Source of the DNA: Neurospora tetraspora
Lineage: Eukaryota > Ascomycota > Sordariomycetes > Sordariales > Sordariaceae
DNA length: 64,000 nucleotides
Direction: 5' to 3'
NCBI RefSeq assembly: GCF_033439725.1
Contig: NW_026944387.1
Coordinates: 620,001-684,000 of the forward strand
Position numbers and translations under genes: made by a program. Under the pieces are notes generated by a model. It worked only from the letters and a program-made list of their open reading frames with translations. It made no database searches and had not been told where the DNA came from. Below are positions 34,586 to 47,606 of this stretch, piece by piece; positions within the stretch are counted from its first letter, which is position 1, and every line of letters starts with the position of its first letter.

Positions 34586-36444
34586 ATGGCATCCCTCAAA
34601 CGAATTATAATAACCGCCCTCAAATCGATCTCGCGCGGCAGGTCCTTCCTACAAGCCTTACTCGCGTTTTGGATTAGTCCAAAATCCGACCAAACAAAAG
34701 TCAAGCAGACCAAGACATTTCAACGGACTAGGGAGGAGTTTCTCAAAGAGGCCAAAGAACTCCTTCTTGGACCAATCGACAACAATCTGTTCCCGCGAGA
34801 CGGACATTCTTGGATCACACCAAACAACGGCGATACAAGCGCAAACCTAGACGACCCTCTTCTGTTGCTCTCCAAAAAGCTCAAGGAACAATTTCGAGAA
34901 GGGTTACAGACCAACCCAGCATGTATGCTTCCCTCTTACAACCACCAACTACCTGGCGGACACGAGCGTGGCCAGTATCTGGCGGTTGACGTTGGTGGTT
35001 CGACACTCCGCGTTGGTCTGGTGGATCTGAAGGGCCGAGGAACTGCAGATGATGGCGACAGTACCATTGTTCACATGGACAACTATACGATAGAGAGAAA
35101 TGTTCGGCTACTTGCAGGGGCAGATTTCTTCAAGTGGATGGCATGGAAAATAGATTCATTTGTGAAGAAAGCAATCGACGCCGGGCGCATTTCAAAAGAC
35201 GGATACGAATCGGGAGTTCCGATGCCTATGGGACTAGCGTGGAGCTTTCCTCTAGAGTATGTCATCCACTTCACTTTTCTTTCATCCCGAGACCAGCCAA
35301 CTAACAGCACGACAGGCAAACATCACCCAACGGAGGAAACATCTGCCCCATGGGCAAGAGTTTTCTTGCATGTGACGGACTGATCGGACAGGACCTGGGC
35401 GCCACATGTAACAAGATTCTCCGAGAACTCCAAGTGAACGTCGAGGTAGTCTCCATCGTCAACGATTCCAACGCCACCTTGCTTTCATCAGCATACTACA
35501 ACCCATCGACCCGCTTCGGGCTGATTCTTGGCACGGGTGTAAACATCGCCGCCCACCTCCCGGTAAATCTTATTGGAAAATCCAAGTTTGGGGCAAGACC
35601 TACCAGTTGGTATGAGCAAGCGAGCCACGTGATGGTTAACACAGAGTTGGGCATGTTCGGCCGTGACATTTTGCCCCTGACGAGATGGGATAAGATACTC
35701 AAAGCCGCTCATGAGAGACCGGACTTCCAGCCACTTGAGCATCTAGTCAGTGGGTATTACCTAGGTGAAGTTTTCCGGATCGCGCTGGTGGAAGCTATCA
35801 AAACGACGGGTGTGTTGGGAGGAGAAATACCGCCACTGCTGTTGGAAGCTTACTCGATGGATACCGAGACCATGTCGTTGATGGTAGAGTAAGTTACGCT
35901 ACTTTCTCTCTTTCAGTTATCTGTTGATCCCCAGATTGCTAACACGATGCAATGTATCAGTGGCTTAGATTCCGGAGGCAAGGCCAACGCAGTCTTTTCA
36001 CAGCTTTACCGCCTACCAGCGGGTAATCCTAGCACCGAGGACATGCGGTTCATGCAGCAACTAGCGGGTTACATAGCCCAGCGGTCGGCTTCCATTGTCG
36101 CTGCTTCGTTGTTTGCGCTGTGGGAGCTGAAGAATGGGGCCGAAAAAAGCTTTCCAAATGAACTTGAGCCGGAGTCGCCGTTCAGTGATGAGACCGCAGT
36201 AGAGTTGAAGATAGAGCGGACCGCGGTAGGCTATACCGGGTCAGTTTTGTCATACTTTCCTGAATACAAGGAAACGCTACAGTGGTACTTGGACGCGCTG
36301 ATGTTGTCGGCGGGTCAGGATTCCAACGAGCAGAGGATAGAGCTGGTTCAGGCGAAGGAGAGTTCATTGCTTGGGGCGGCAGTGTCGTTGGCGGGGGTGA
36401 TGGAGGAGGAGGGGAGGAGGCTGGATGAGAAGGGGACGGCGTAG
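34586..36444 (+). CDS. hxk-3: atypical hexokinase, likely N-acetylglucosamine kinase
   Basis: Likely phosphorylates GlcNAc at C6, the first step of the pathway. Exons: 34586-35256, 35316-35888 and 35961-36444, giving 575 residues. The hexokinase folds are clear: phosphate-1 motif YLAVDVGGSTLRVGLVDL, sugar-binding AWSFPLEQTSPNGGNICPMG, catalytic Asp in IVNDSNATLLSSAY, LGTGVNIA, and a late EAKESSLLGAA-like helix (VQAKESSLLGAAVSLAGV). The motifs depart from those of glucose hexokinases (for example NDSNATL rather than NDTVAAL). The N-terminus carries a hydrophobic, basic segment (SRGRSFLQALLAFW, about residues 17-30) not found in cytosolic hexokinases, so membrane or mitochondrial association is possible. 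Position between dam-1 and the RON1-type factor supports the GlcNAc role by analogy with Trichoderma HXK3. Confidence 0.9.
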
Positions 36445-37398
36445 ATTTGCTGGGCATTACTGATATAAACCTTGGTTGTGGACATTTTTCTACTTCAACA
36501 CGAACCGATATGATCAAGTCATCGTCGTGATATCTTCGAGTTTCCTGTGACCATGTCGTCGCCAAAACCCACAAGCAAGACTATCGGTCAATTGACACTG
36601 TGTTCGTCGGAACCCCAGACTCCACTCTTGACGGGAAGAAGGTCTCCACTTGTCCCGTCTGGGGTTCATCTCTTCTCCACTCGAGTTTCTTTCTTCATCC
36701 CGTCTTCTCTTCAAAGTTCAAGATGCCAAACGCTCGTCAGTCTGTCATGAGCAGAAAGATGACTTCCGACAACAAGGCATGAAGCCTGAAACGCGATTGA
36801 CTCTGATGGCGAAAATATGAGGGGTCATCGAGCGTCAGTGTAACCTGACTCTCTAGGGTTCTCGGTGCGAATTGGATGTTTGGCACACGGCACATCCAAC
36901 CCCCAAGCGGACAGTGTCTTGGCAGTCAATATTCTGTACGACGCTACCATGGCCTCGCCACTTTGGCCTCTGACTGAACACTATAACCACTGCAGATACA
37001 GTTGATCACAGCCTCTCTGCTTGGCCTCACTGACATCCGACTGGATCAGTTGGTGCAAGCCGACAACGATAATACCACCACACTCTTACCCGTCCCGTCG
37101 CAACCCATTCCACCTCGACTGATCACACGGCGCAATCTCGACAAGACCCTTGATATCTGGCGATACTCCCAATGATAGCATCTTTCGCCATCGCCGACCA
37201 ACAAGTCCAGGCCGCGATTCCCTCAGCCTCAACCTTGGCCGATTGAACGGAGGACGTCGAGAAACACCCCGGATAACGGACACACCACACCATGTGTTTC
37301 AAGGCATAAGCGACATCGTTATCCGGGATCTCTTCCGCCAGATCAACACTCGATCGACACACGAGACCGATACTGATCTGTTACACCACGACAATGCA
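36445..37398 (+). promoter_or_regulatory. upstream region of the RON1-type gene
   Basis: 0.95 kb between two genes read in the same direction. The frame of the RON1-type protein stays open upstream to about 37150 but contains no ATG before 37399, which supports the chosen start. Nothing else recognised. Confidence 0.45.
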
Positions 37399-39858
37399 AT
37401 GGCCAGCTTCAACTCCATACCACAGCTCCCCAATGGCGCAACGGCCAATACCGCCGACGCCCTCGGGCTGAACGCCGCTGGTCAGCCTATGGGAATGGGA
37501 ATGGGAATGGGCATGGGCGATCCCTTTGGCTTTGACGAAGCGCTTCTGTATGTCATGTCACCACCTCAACACCACCAGCAATCGCAAAACTAACCTCCCG
37601 ATCCCAATCCACAGCGATGTCAATTCCGACCTCCACGCCGGAATCCCCTTCACTCCATCCGCCTACGACTTCGACAACTTCACCTTCGAAGACCCCTTCT
37701 CCACGACAACATCCTACCCTCCCTTCCCCGGGCACTCGCAAGGGCGCAGCCACGGCGGCCACACGGCATACAACCTCCCATCCGTCGGGGGCCCCATCGT
37801 CGGCGCCGTCGCAGCCGAAGCCGAAGCCGCCCTCAAAATAACCACCAACGAAGCCGACTCCCCTTCCGACCTCCTCGACAACAAACTGCTAGGCTTCAGC
37901 CCGCCCATCCCCTCCGGGCAGGCCACCCTCATCGACTCTGAAACCGGCCGGTTCGCCGACCTTAACATGACCGCCGAGCTATACGGCATGTTCTTCGTCG
38001 CCGAGGACGTGTTCGCCAGCAACACGCCGGAGCAGGGCCAGGCACAGCACCCCGGCGCCAGACCTTTGGAGTTGACGTGTTATCGAAGGAATCTGTGGCA
38101 GTGCACGGGGCAGGTTACCCTGCCTAGACATGCGCTGCATTGCTCGCTTTTGATAGATGGGGAGCAGCAGGGTGGGGGGAGACAGGTGCCGATAAAAGAG
38201 TTGTGGGCGTCGATTACGGCTGCGGAGAGTATTGAGGGCAAACAGACGGAGATTATCAGCATCCCTTGGAAGAGCAGTAATCCTGCTTTGGCGGCGGGAA
38301 ATGGGCAAGGAGGACAACAAGCCCCAGGACCGCAGGAGGAACCATCGAAAACAGCGACGACGCCGCCGAAGCAGTTACTCGACTTGTCAGCAGGCCAGGA
38401 GGTAGATGGGAGCGGGAATCGGGTGTCGATACCGGTGTCGTGGAAGCGGTTGCAGTTTAAGCATGCTACGGCGAATAACGGACGGCGGAAAGGGTTGCAG
38501 CAGCATTATGTTGTGCAGATTAACTTGTTGGCGAAGACGAGCGAGTCTGGGGACAAGTTGATCAAGTTGGCGGAAATTCAGTCCGGCCCGGTGATTGTGA
38601 GGGGGAGGAGTCCGAGGAATTTTGATAGTAGGAGGGATGTTCCGCTGACGGGCGATCGGAAGGGGATGTTGCAGCGGACGAGTACGGAGGGGTCTGTAGG
38701 TGTTGGTGTTGGCGCTGGCGGGAACGGCAGCAATGGGAAACAACAACTGCAAACGCAACAGCAACAGCAACAACAGGGTATGGATCGATCGGAAATGCTC
38801 CAGAGGTATCACTCCTTAGGGAATCAGGTGTGTTTCCACTGCCCCCCTCCGGTACTTTTTCATCCCCTTCCTCTCCCCATCATCACGTACTAACTCCCGT
38901 CCGTCCAAAGCCATCATCATCAGCCTGGTCCTCAACCCCCACCCCTCAATCCTTCAGCACCTCACCCAACCCTCAACAGCAACAACACCACCCCAACAAG
39001 AAACTAGCCATGTCCGTTTCTCCGAACCCCGGCTCCCGACCACCAATACCATCGTGGGGATATTCCCCCTCAGACGTCAACAACAACAACAACAACAATA
39101 ACGCCCAAAACAACGGCCCCCGAAGAAAGCTGACTCCCTCAGCTACCACCCACAAAACTCACCACCGCAGCACCTCTTCCACGACTTCAATACCGATGAT
39201 ACCGACTGCTCTGCCGATTAGTCTGTCTCTATCGGAGGACGAACAGCAGCAGAGGAGTCCGCCTATGAATAGAACGAACTCGGGGTCGGGTGATAATATG
39301 AGAAGCCCGTTGTATCCGAAGTCGGGTGGTGGTGGTGGGTTGAAGCAGGAGGGTGGGAAGGGGATGGGGATGGGGATGGGGATGGGGATAGGTACTGGTG
39401 TTGGTTTGGGCTTGGGCGGCGCAGCATCTGGGACGGGAATGCACAATACGAAGAGCGAGAGTCTGAACCAGAGTAGTCAGAAGGAGAATGTTGTTGGAAG
39501 TCCGTTGGAGGCAGCGGATTTGTTGTATGAGTACTTCCCGCTGAGTTTGGATGATTGGTTAGTTTTCCTCTTCTTCTTCCCCCTCTCTTCTTCTTTTTCT
39601 TCCCCCCCTCCCCCCTCCCTTATCTTATCTATCCGTCCTTCAGTCCTCCGACGGACCATGTCTATATACAACAACAACAACAACAAACAGACATGGCTAG
39701 CTAACCTTGGTACTTTTAATTTTTTTTTGTGTGTGAACAGGATGCCACCAGTAGACGCAGTCTACCGCCCCCACGTCGTTCACCACACCATCGTCCCGCC
39801 CGAAGTCAAGGCTCAACAAACGAAAAGCAAAACAAAACGATATTTTGCTGCGGAATGA
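37399..39858 (+). CDS. ron-1: NDT80/PhoG-type transcription factor, RON1 orthologue
   Basis: Predicted activator of the GlcNAc genes beside it. Exons: 37399-37547, 37615-38827, 38911-39557 and 39741-39858, giving 708 residues. Residues from about 140 to 370 form the NDT80-type DNA-binding domain: QATLIDSETGRFADLNMTAE, LTCYRRNLWQCTGQVTLP, EIISIPWKSSNPA, RVSIPVSWKRLQFKHATANN, GLQQHYVVQINLLAKTSE and the basic IVRGRSPRNFDSR. The rest is low complexity: MGMGMGMGMG near the N-terminus and again near residue 590, poly-Gln and poly-Asn runs, and Ser/Pro tracts. The short last exon encodes MPPVDAVYRPHVVHHTI. It belongs to the same family as Neurospora VIB-1 and FSD-1, and its place next to the catabolic genes identifies it as the RON1 type known from Trichoderma. 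Confidence 0.92.
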
Positions 39859-40897
39859 ATGACATCTTATTTGTCTCTTATCTGTGTTGTCGAATGATTT
39901 GGTTTGGTTTCATTTCAGGTTCTGCTTTGGGAGTTTGGGTTTGGGTTTGGGTTTGGGTTGGGAGGATGGATACCTATCATCGTCGTCATTGCACAGCTGG
40001 AAGATTGTGCCCCTTTTTTTTTTTTTATTCTTGTGTTTTGTATTTGGGAGATACCTAATGTTGTCATGGGAAAAACGGGCTATGCTATCTATCATCGGAA
40101 GTGGAATACACGATACGATACATCACATCACATCACATCACATATATGCCTGGACTTCCTGTAAAGAACAATGGGAGGTCATATTCTATGCTATGTGCTA
40201 TGTGCTTGCCTTCATCCTCAAACCGTGTCTTGGACAACACTACTTGACAAGAGATAACTGTGTCTTTAATGAGGCTTCAACCCCAAGGCAAGTCCCATCT
40301 CGGTTTGACACACACAAACTTGACGATCCTTCGTCGTGGTATTTCAATTAATCGTTCTTGGGTCATGGAGAATTATCAAGGAGCGTCATGCATGTAGCCT
40401 GGCATTCATCCATCCCGAATCTCCAGTCATCACCAAGTCAGTGACAACCAACCCCCGTCTCAAAATGCGGTATTCACAACATCAGCCAGACCCATCCAAG
40501 TCAAAAGTTGTCAAATCATGTTTTTATCATTTTTTTCTCCTAATTTCGCTATTGAAGTAACCAAAACCGCCTTGTTCTTGTTTCCCACTTTTACTTTTCC
40601 CCTTCTCATTGCGCGCGATATCGGCAGTCTGCCATCTCTCATCAAGTCATCAAATGGTGTCGTTCATCATCCAGAGTGCATGTATGCAGTACAGACAGAC
40701 AGAGAGAAAGAGCCAAGAAACAGACGAGAAAGAATGCAACAAATCGCTGATGAAATCAAAAGCCCCCAAAAAAGCAAACGCTTCGTTTTATCCAGAGACG
40801 ACACAGCAGCTTTTTCTCTTTTGGCCTCCCAACATGACCTTGTCGACTTCCCGTCACTTTTATACTCCAGTTCCATCTCCACACCCAGTTGGCAAGC
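39859..40897. other. 3' region between the convergent ron-1 and qde-2 genes
   Basis: 1.04 kb between two stops. It holds short simple repeats, including GGTTTGGGTTTGG-like runs near 39930-39960, a T tract near 40012-40030 and TCACA units near 40120-40140. Both 3' untranslated regions must lie here. Confidence 0.5.
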
Positions 40898-43800
40898 CTA
40901 GATATAGTACATGGAATTCCTAAGGTTGGGGTGAATAGCCCCGGCGCTGCCATACTGTGCGAAAGCATCGGCCTTGACGCTTTCGTTGTCATCGATGGCG
41001 TCAAAGAGCTCCTTCTGGTGAATACGCGCCCGGTCGCACACCAAGTCGGCATAGTACGCGGGCGGGCAGATGCTGACGGCCTTGGTGGCTCGCCCAAAGA
41101 GATAGCACATGTCGTGCGTCAGTTTCTCCAGCATGTCGGCCGCCTCGTTTCCATAGTCGGCCCTGAAGATCTCATCCACCAGAACCGTGTAGTGAGCCGA
41201 GCGGGCCGTGCCCTGAAGCGACGCGTGCGCCTGCAGGAAGAAGTCCCAGTAGCGGACGTTGGTCACGCCGCGGTCAACAACGGTACCCTCTTTGGGGCTC
41301 TTCGACCTCAAGTGAATGTGGTTCGGGTCCGTTGGGAAGAAGCGAGTCTGATGGCGCTTGACAGAGACAATCAGCGTAATACGCGGTAGCTTGCCGGCTG
41401 GATACACAAGCTTGCAGGCGGCGCGAACCAGGGGTAGTTCGTCCTTGATGACCATCTGAAATTGTCCCTCAGAGACGCCATCGCGGAAAATCAGGATATT
41501 GTCGGGGAGAGTGCGGTTGTTCACGGGATTGCTGCGCCACAGTTCCAGACGCGTCTTGAACTTCTCTGTAAATTGTTCGGTCATGGATTCCTGTCCGTGG
41601 GGGTTGTTCCAAACCATTGCAGGCCATTGTCCAAGGTGGCTGTCGATCGTTGAGACCAGGCCGACGATACTGGGAGCCGATGCAGGCGATTGTCCCGCCG
41701 ATAAATTGGTCGGATGGGTAACATCATAACCAACCACCATGGTCTTCCCCTTGGCGAGCAGAGGAATTGGCGTCTTGATATTGTGATTCGTGCCGCCAAA
41801 CTTGAGGTTGATCTTGAGGCCCACGTTGGCAAAATACCCCAGCTGCCCCTTTGGGTTAAGAAGCTTATCGGCTACCACGCAGACCGTATGGACGCCATAT
41901 GTAATATCGGCAGCCCGCTTCACCCAATTGTAGAGCGTAACGTCCTTTTTGGGTAGAAGAACCACAATAAATTGGGTCTGGGTCATGATTGCCTTCACGC
42001 TGGCTACAAACTCTTTCTCGCTCCCTGGAATCGCAAGGGATTGGCCTGGCGGGAAGTTGGGGTTGATCGGGATGCCCGTGATGTTCAGGAATCTGGCAAA
42101 ATCTGTCATAGCTTGCGGTACCATTGCGTTGGGCACGGGATTGACGTTGGGGTTCCGCTTTTCCATCAATTCCAAGTACGTCCACTTCTCAATCTTGCGG
42201 CCAGCTCTGGCCACCTTGACTTGTTTCATCAACCACCCGCCATCGTTCGCCTGTACCATTTTGTCACCGTGGTACGTAAGCACCGGAGGCTGGAGCTCAC
42301 GTCCGACGACGGTAAGCAGCTCCTTGTCGACCGAGACCTTGAACTTGCCAAGCGTCAGGCTTTTATCAAGACCAAGGGTCTGTCTACCTTTCGTCACGAT
42401 AGACTGGGCGTTCAGCGAAGGAGCTCTGCACGCAAACTTGATCATGGCGTCCGCTTCGTTCGCGTTTAGTTTAGTCTTGACGGAGCGACCTTTGACCAGC
42501 GTACAGAGCTCGGCCAAGACGTAGATAGCCTTTTCTTTACTGCCCACGTTGACCAGAGGAAGCGAAGGATTTGCTGCCAATCCGTACCGTTTTTTGTAGT
42601 AATCCGCTACCGTGATGTACGCGTTGGTCGGCAGGCCGGGGACCGGAGGAGGGGCAGAGCCACTCTTTGTCTGTGGCGCACGCAGGTAGAACTGAACAGA
42701 GGCCGGGCCGCCCATCTGGAGATTGGGAATCCCGAACAGTGGTGGATGGGGGGCATCGCCATCCTTCTTTGGCTTCACCACCCTTTCGTCGCTACGGTTC
42801 GCAATGCCGTTGAGCGTGCGGTGACATTTCTTCCAAGCAACCTTTCCATCAGCGATGAATGGGAGGTTTACCTCAACGCGGGCTTTCGCCAGGACCTTGT
42901 GAACTCTGCGCATCTTGTTGTTGAGCCTTTCTTTGTCCCCTTGGCTCCAGGCGTGGCATTTGTCCATTACGTCAAGTCCAAGTTCCTGGAACAGCTGTGC
43001 AAGTTTGATGCCAGGACGGAAGACGCCATGCGTGATGTTGGTATTGAGCAGAAGTCTTCCGGTAGCTGGACGGACGCTGGCAAAGTATCCACGCAAGATG
43101 ACCAAAGGGGAGTCTTCGGGCCGCTTTTGTTCAACGAGGTCATCACCGAAGGCGAAAAACCTTCCCCTTCCCACCACCGCAACATTTTCGTCGGCGCGGG
43201 CATGATGAGTGACGATGGTGTTGAGGGCATCGAGTTCCACATTGTATTTGGGGAAATCTCCGTCGAGCTTGGGATCAAGCGTCGTAAGCTCGTTCAGCAC
43301 CTTGCCGAGGTCGCAGTTTTCGACACTCTCCTCAACCTTGACAACCCAAGTCTGGGGCTTATTGGCCAAGTTCTGGTTGGAACTCGGCTCGGTCCATGTC
43401 ACCTGGAAAATGCGGTTCTCGGGAACCTTGAGCTTCGTTGCCGTCACCAGGTGCACTTTGAAATCGCTGGCAATCGCCACGGACTGTGCGTCGGCGCCAA
43501 TCTGCTCGAGCAGTTTCCCAATCACCACCTCCACTTTCTTCGATGCGACCTCAGCTTCCTTTCCGAGCATTTCCTCGCTGGCGGCAACTTTGATGGTGTA
43601 CCTGTAGACCGCTGGTGATTTGATGTTGATTTTGAAGTAGTTGGCCCAAAGCTTCACCTTCCCGCCCGTTGTGCCATGGCCAGGGCGAACCGGCAAGTTG
43701 TTGGCTTTCTCCTTGTCGCTGAGCGAAAGCTTGCTCATTGAAGTGACCAGATTGTTGCTGACATGCTTCTTGATCCAGTCGTCCTCGAGTTTGGTGATCT

Positions 43801-44316
43801 GGGCGTCGGGCTCAGGGGCACCACGACCGTCAATTCCCCTAAAGTCAAGTTAGCATCATGTTGAATGGTACAAAAATGGAGAGGCACCTACTTGTAGACA
43901 TCAGGAGCAGGGGGTTCTCTTGGTTCGAATCCTCCCCCTCCCCGTCCTCCGCCACGGCCACCACCACGGCCACCACGGCCGCCGCCGCCTTGGTAACCGC
44001 CGCCACGGCCACCCCTATCACCGCCGCCTTGGTAACCACCGCCACGGCCACCCCTATCACCGCCGCCTTGGTAACCACCGCCACGGCCACCCCTATCACC
44101 GCCGCCTTGGTAACCGCCGCCACGGCCACCCCTATCACCACCGCCTTGGTAACCGCCGCCACGGCCACCCCTATCACCGCCGCCTTGGTAACCACCGCCA
44201 CGGCCACCCCTATCACCACCGCCTTGATAACCGCCTCCACGGCCTCCACGGTCACCAGCACCGCCGCCGCGACCGCCTCCGCCACGACCTCCACGACCGC
44301 CACGATTGTCAGACAT
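40898..44316 (-). CDS. qde-2: Argonaute protein QDE-2 of the quelling (RNAi) pathway
   Basis: Small-RNA-guided slicer required for quelling. Exons: 43892-44316 and 40898-43838, giving 1121 residues. Exon 1 is an RGG-rich N-terminal tail containing seven tandem copies of RGGRGGGYQGGGD, then EPREPPAPDVY. Exon 2 has the N, PAZ, MID and PIWI regions. PIWI residues seen are VVGYDVTHP (first catalytic Asp, residue 847 here), IFRDGVSEGQF (second Asp) and PPAYYADLVCDRAR, where the fourth catalytic position is Asp rather than His, a DEDD-type centre. The protein ends NLRNSMYYI, typical of Argonautes. An internal Met at about residue 176 (MSKLSLSDKEK) could give a shorter form lacking the RGG tail, close to the length I recall for the first published QDE-2. 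It lies tail-to-tail with ron-1. Confidence 0.98.
43978..44250 (-). repeat. coding minisatellite, seven 39-bp units in qde-2
   Basis: Seven tandem 39-base units encoding RGGRGGGYQGGGD (residues 23-113 of QDE-2), in frame; the last unit ends in Gly instead of Asp. Third-position differences between units (for example CCGCCG versus CCACCG) show that they are not all freshly copied. Such an array should vary in copy number between strains. Confidence 0.95.
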
Positions 44317-47300
44317 GATTGTTAGACTTGTGGTAGTAGTGGTAACAGATTGTCGAGTAGATCAACAAGGCACGAGCTTATTCGGCTGGTTGGCTGTTGT
44401 TCGGTTCGGTTCGGTTCGGTCGATGAGATCGTTGGTTGAGCAGAGAGGTGAGCAAAGAGGATAGGCGAAGGGAAGAGCTTGTTGAAATGGTATAGGGTTG
44501 GAGAGGTGGATGACTGGATGTCGGATGACTGGACAAGCCAAAGGATAGGTAGGTTGTTTGTCGTGGGAGGGTGGTGTTTGCCAAGAGAGAAATACCACGG
44601 ATGGTTTTCAACTTGGACTTTGTTATAAGCCGCTACTGTGTCGCACTCCGGACGCAAAAAGAGTAATCGAGCGAACGACTACTCCAGTGCGGGATTACTG
44701 GTAGTAAATGATGATGTTGTTGTTGTTGTTGTTGTTGGATGATGTGTCGATATCAGAAAATGATGATCGGTAGGTCTCTGGAGCGAAAGAGAGAGAGCGA
44801 AGAGGTGATTGCCAAGGTCATGATAACCAAAGCAAAAGAAAAGATGTGTGCTACGCGGATCCGCGAGCAAAGATGATAAGGCTGACGATTGTAGGCAGAC
44901 AAGGTGTAGAGAAAATGGGATGCTTGGTGGAAATTTTGCGAGAGGATTGTCGTGGAGGTGGTGTTCTATTTAACAGCACCGCAGAGCAGCAGAGGAACGC
45001 GCCCGCTGTAGCTCCTGAGCTTGTAGCTGCCCGATGGTTGAAGGTCCCCACACGAGTACCTTCTGCACCGAATCCTCGAAGCTAGCAGGTGGGAATGCGG
45101 GGGTTTTTTTACTGCGGCCAGCAGATGGGTCAGGTGTAGCCTGTAGGGACTTGATTAACAGGAGGCAGTGATCAACTGCTGGAAAGGAAGTTGTGGTAGG
45201 ACAATATCTATTTACTGTGATAAACGGCTGTGGAAGCGGAAGTGGTGAAGCCATTCACCGGGCGGGAGCTCCCACCAAGAGGGCAGGATGAAATGAATTG
45301 CCCCTCATTTCTTTCCCCAGAGCCTCGTTGACCGTTACACTATCACTGCTCTGACTGCCTCCGAAAACGCAGGAATCAGTGACTCAAACTCGCTGCTGCA
45401 AACGAGCAGTGGGTTGGACTGAGCGGCGAGAAACAAGCAAGCAGATTGGACAGATCATTGTTACCCTTTGGGCCTCCCGCAGGAAACAGGTCAAGTGCGG
45501 CGACGTGGTGGTTGATGAATAGCCATCAGTGCTCCCATGTCGAAAACACCAAATCACCAATGTGTAAAAGAAAACGCAAAGAGCGATGATGATGATGATG
45601 ATGTCGGAATCCTCTTGTACAACAGAGAGAGACTCGCTTGCTCAATTGACTGTTGAGTTCAGCAGAAATGACAAGAGCCACGATGTCTTTGCGGACTCAC
45701 TGAGGTGTCCGAACGTACAAAGAAAACCTCGAGGCAAAGTGCAACCGACGAGTAGAACTGTCCATGGTTGATTGACTCTTGCACATCATGAAGTTGTCAA
45801 TGGCAATTGCAATCAACAGCCCAGACACCGTTGCCGTCTCGCAAATCGCAAATCGTAATCATAGAAGCAAAGAGCATACGGCAACCAATGACAAAATGAC
45901 AACATCATGTGCAGGCAGGCAGGCTCGCAGGCGGGGTTGACAAGCTGGAAACTAAAAGGAAGGAATGAGAATGGCACCCGGGCGCCGGGGCCCGGGGGCG
46001 ACCGATGACGATGAGGCCTACCGTCGTACCATCACTCCGTCCCGTTGATCATCACCGACTTGTCGGGGGAAGAGCGGCACTATTAAATGGTATCACAGCT
46101 ACAGTCTCCAAGCCAGGGCAGGGTAGCTCAAATGTATGGCGATCAGTTGGGGGTCAGTTACAATGAAGGAGCTCGTGTCGGTGGATGGCAATTGCCGCTC
46201 AAGCCAAAAGGCGATGGATGGGACGGCGATTGACGTTGGAACCTAGTCTCTGCGGTCGTCGTCGACTCGGCCGTCGGTGATCACCCGGAACATGCATCAA
46301 CCACCTCACTGGATGAAATTCTTGGTACGGTCCCACTTTTCCGTCCCTACTCCCGCTCCCGCTCCCGCCCGGGCTCCCGCTCTCGTCCCGGTCCCGTTGG
46401 GCCGTGGGTGATCCCCGATTCCAGTTCGAACCTCCGGAGGGGATCGGGGTAGTGTGTGTGATGGAAACTGGGTTTCATCCGATCTGCCACGGCTCCAGCT
46501 CCGCTCGCTCTGTTCCGTTTCATCCTCTCAAACTCACCGTGTTGTTTGGTTTCGTTTCTTCGATTTGATTTGTTTTGTTTTGTTCTGTTTCGTTTCCTCC
46601 GTCACAAGCGGAGCCTGAGAGCCTCAGTTGCATCATGTCGTCCTGGAGCCGTTCCTCACACCTTACAGTACCCACGAACGTGATAAGCGCTCCGCCTCGT
46701 CTATCTCATGTTCTGATCTCCTGTTTAGCCACCGTAGCGTTTGACGATGAGATTTTATCTTGTCGCCATCTAACGAGCATTTATTTACTCACGACCATCG
46801 GAAAAATAGAGTGCAGTACAAACTCAATTATCATTCTTCTAAACCTAAACACCATGCCCTAGTTTTTCCTCCCCTTGACCCCTTTTCTCCTTCCATAACT
46901 ACCTACCATAGCAAGATAAGATCTAAGAGCATACGCAGAACTCCGCCGCTTTCAAAAAAAAAAAAAACCTTTTAAAACCCAATTTGACAAAAAAACGTAA
47001 ACGTAAGCGTTTTTTGGGGTATATCCACGCCCAATATGCTCGGAGGACAGACAGCTAGCCTGCTTCTAAACTTCGTATTCGTGCATGCAAAGCTGATGAC
47101 CGCCGCGACACACTGGATGCGTGGGATACACATTTGCGAGCGAGGACACAGCAAAATCTGGCCACCGCCGCCATTGGATAGATACCTCAAGGGTAACATT
47201 TCATTCTGAAATCCTCCTTTTGGTCCATGATCCATGATTTGATAGTATAGCAGTGACAACAACAGATGAAGAGAGAGGTACAGAGAAAAAAGGAGTAGAT

Positions 47301-47606
47301 ATGAACCAGGACTAAAGGTATTTGTCTTCACCGTGGCGCAAAGCAAACATAACAGTAAACAAAGCGAGGAAGTGGAGTAGCGTGGGTGATAAGATGAGTG
47401 GTATGGCAGTAAATTCAACGACATGAACAAGAAACGAAAAATCAATGTGTAGATTCAGGGGGCGATTTAAACTTTGGTAAAGGGGAAAAACCTGACACGT
47501 CGCCAAAACACCAAATGATTTTCAACCATACCATAACCCCAGACAGATATAAGCCAATAACGTGGAAAAACAACTTAAAGCAATCGCAAAAGGGGATCAC
47601 CAAAAC
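44317..47606. other. intergenic: qde-2 promoter and 3' flank of sah-2
   Basis: 3.3 kb. The left part is the qde-2 upstream region and contains GGTTC repeats (about 44399-44420), a TGT/TTG run (about 44713-44736) and a GAT trinucleotide run (45582-45604). Near 46340-46400 there is a CCCGCTCCCGCTCCCG-type patch. Frames here are short and overlapping, and no further gene or RNA gene was recognised. Confidence 0.5.

Noticed and set aside
42746-43618. 290-codon plus-strand frame inside qde-2
   Set aside because: Lies antisense to conserved Argonaute coding sequence; shadow frame.
43921-43933. TGGTTCGAATCC resembling a tRNA T-loop
   Set aside because: It lies within the QDE-2 coding exon and has no tRNA structure around it.
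43858-44325. 155-codon open frame on the plus strand rich in Thr and Ala
   Set aside because: It is the antisense of the RGG minisatellite of qde-2; the repeat keeps all frames open.
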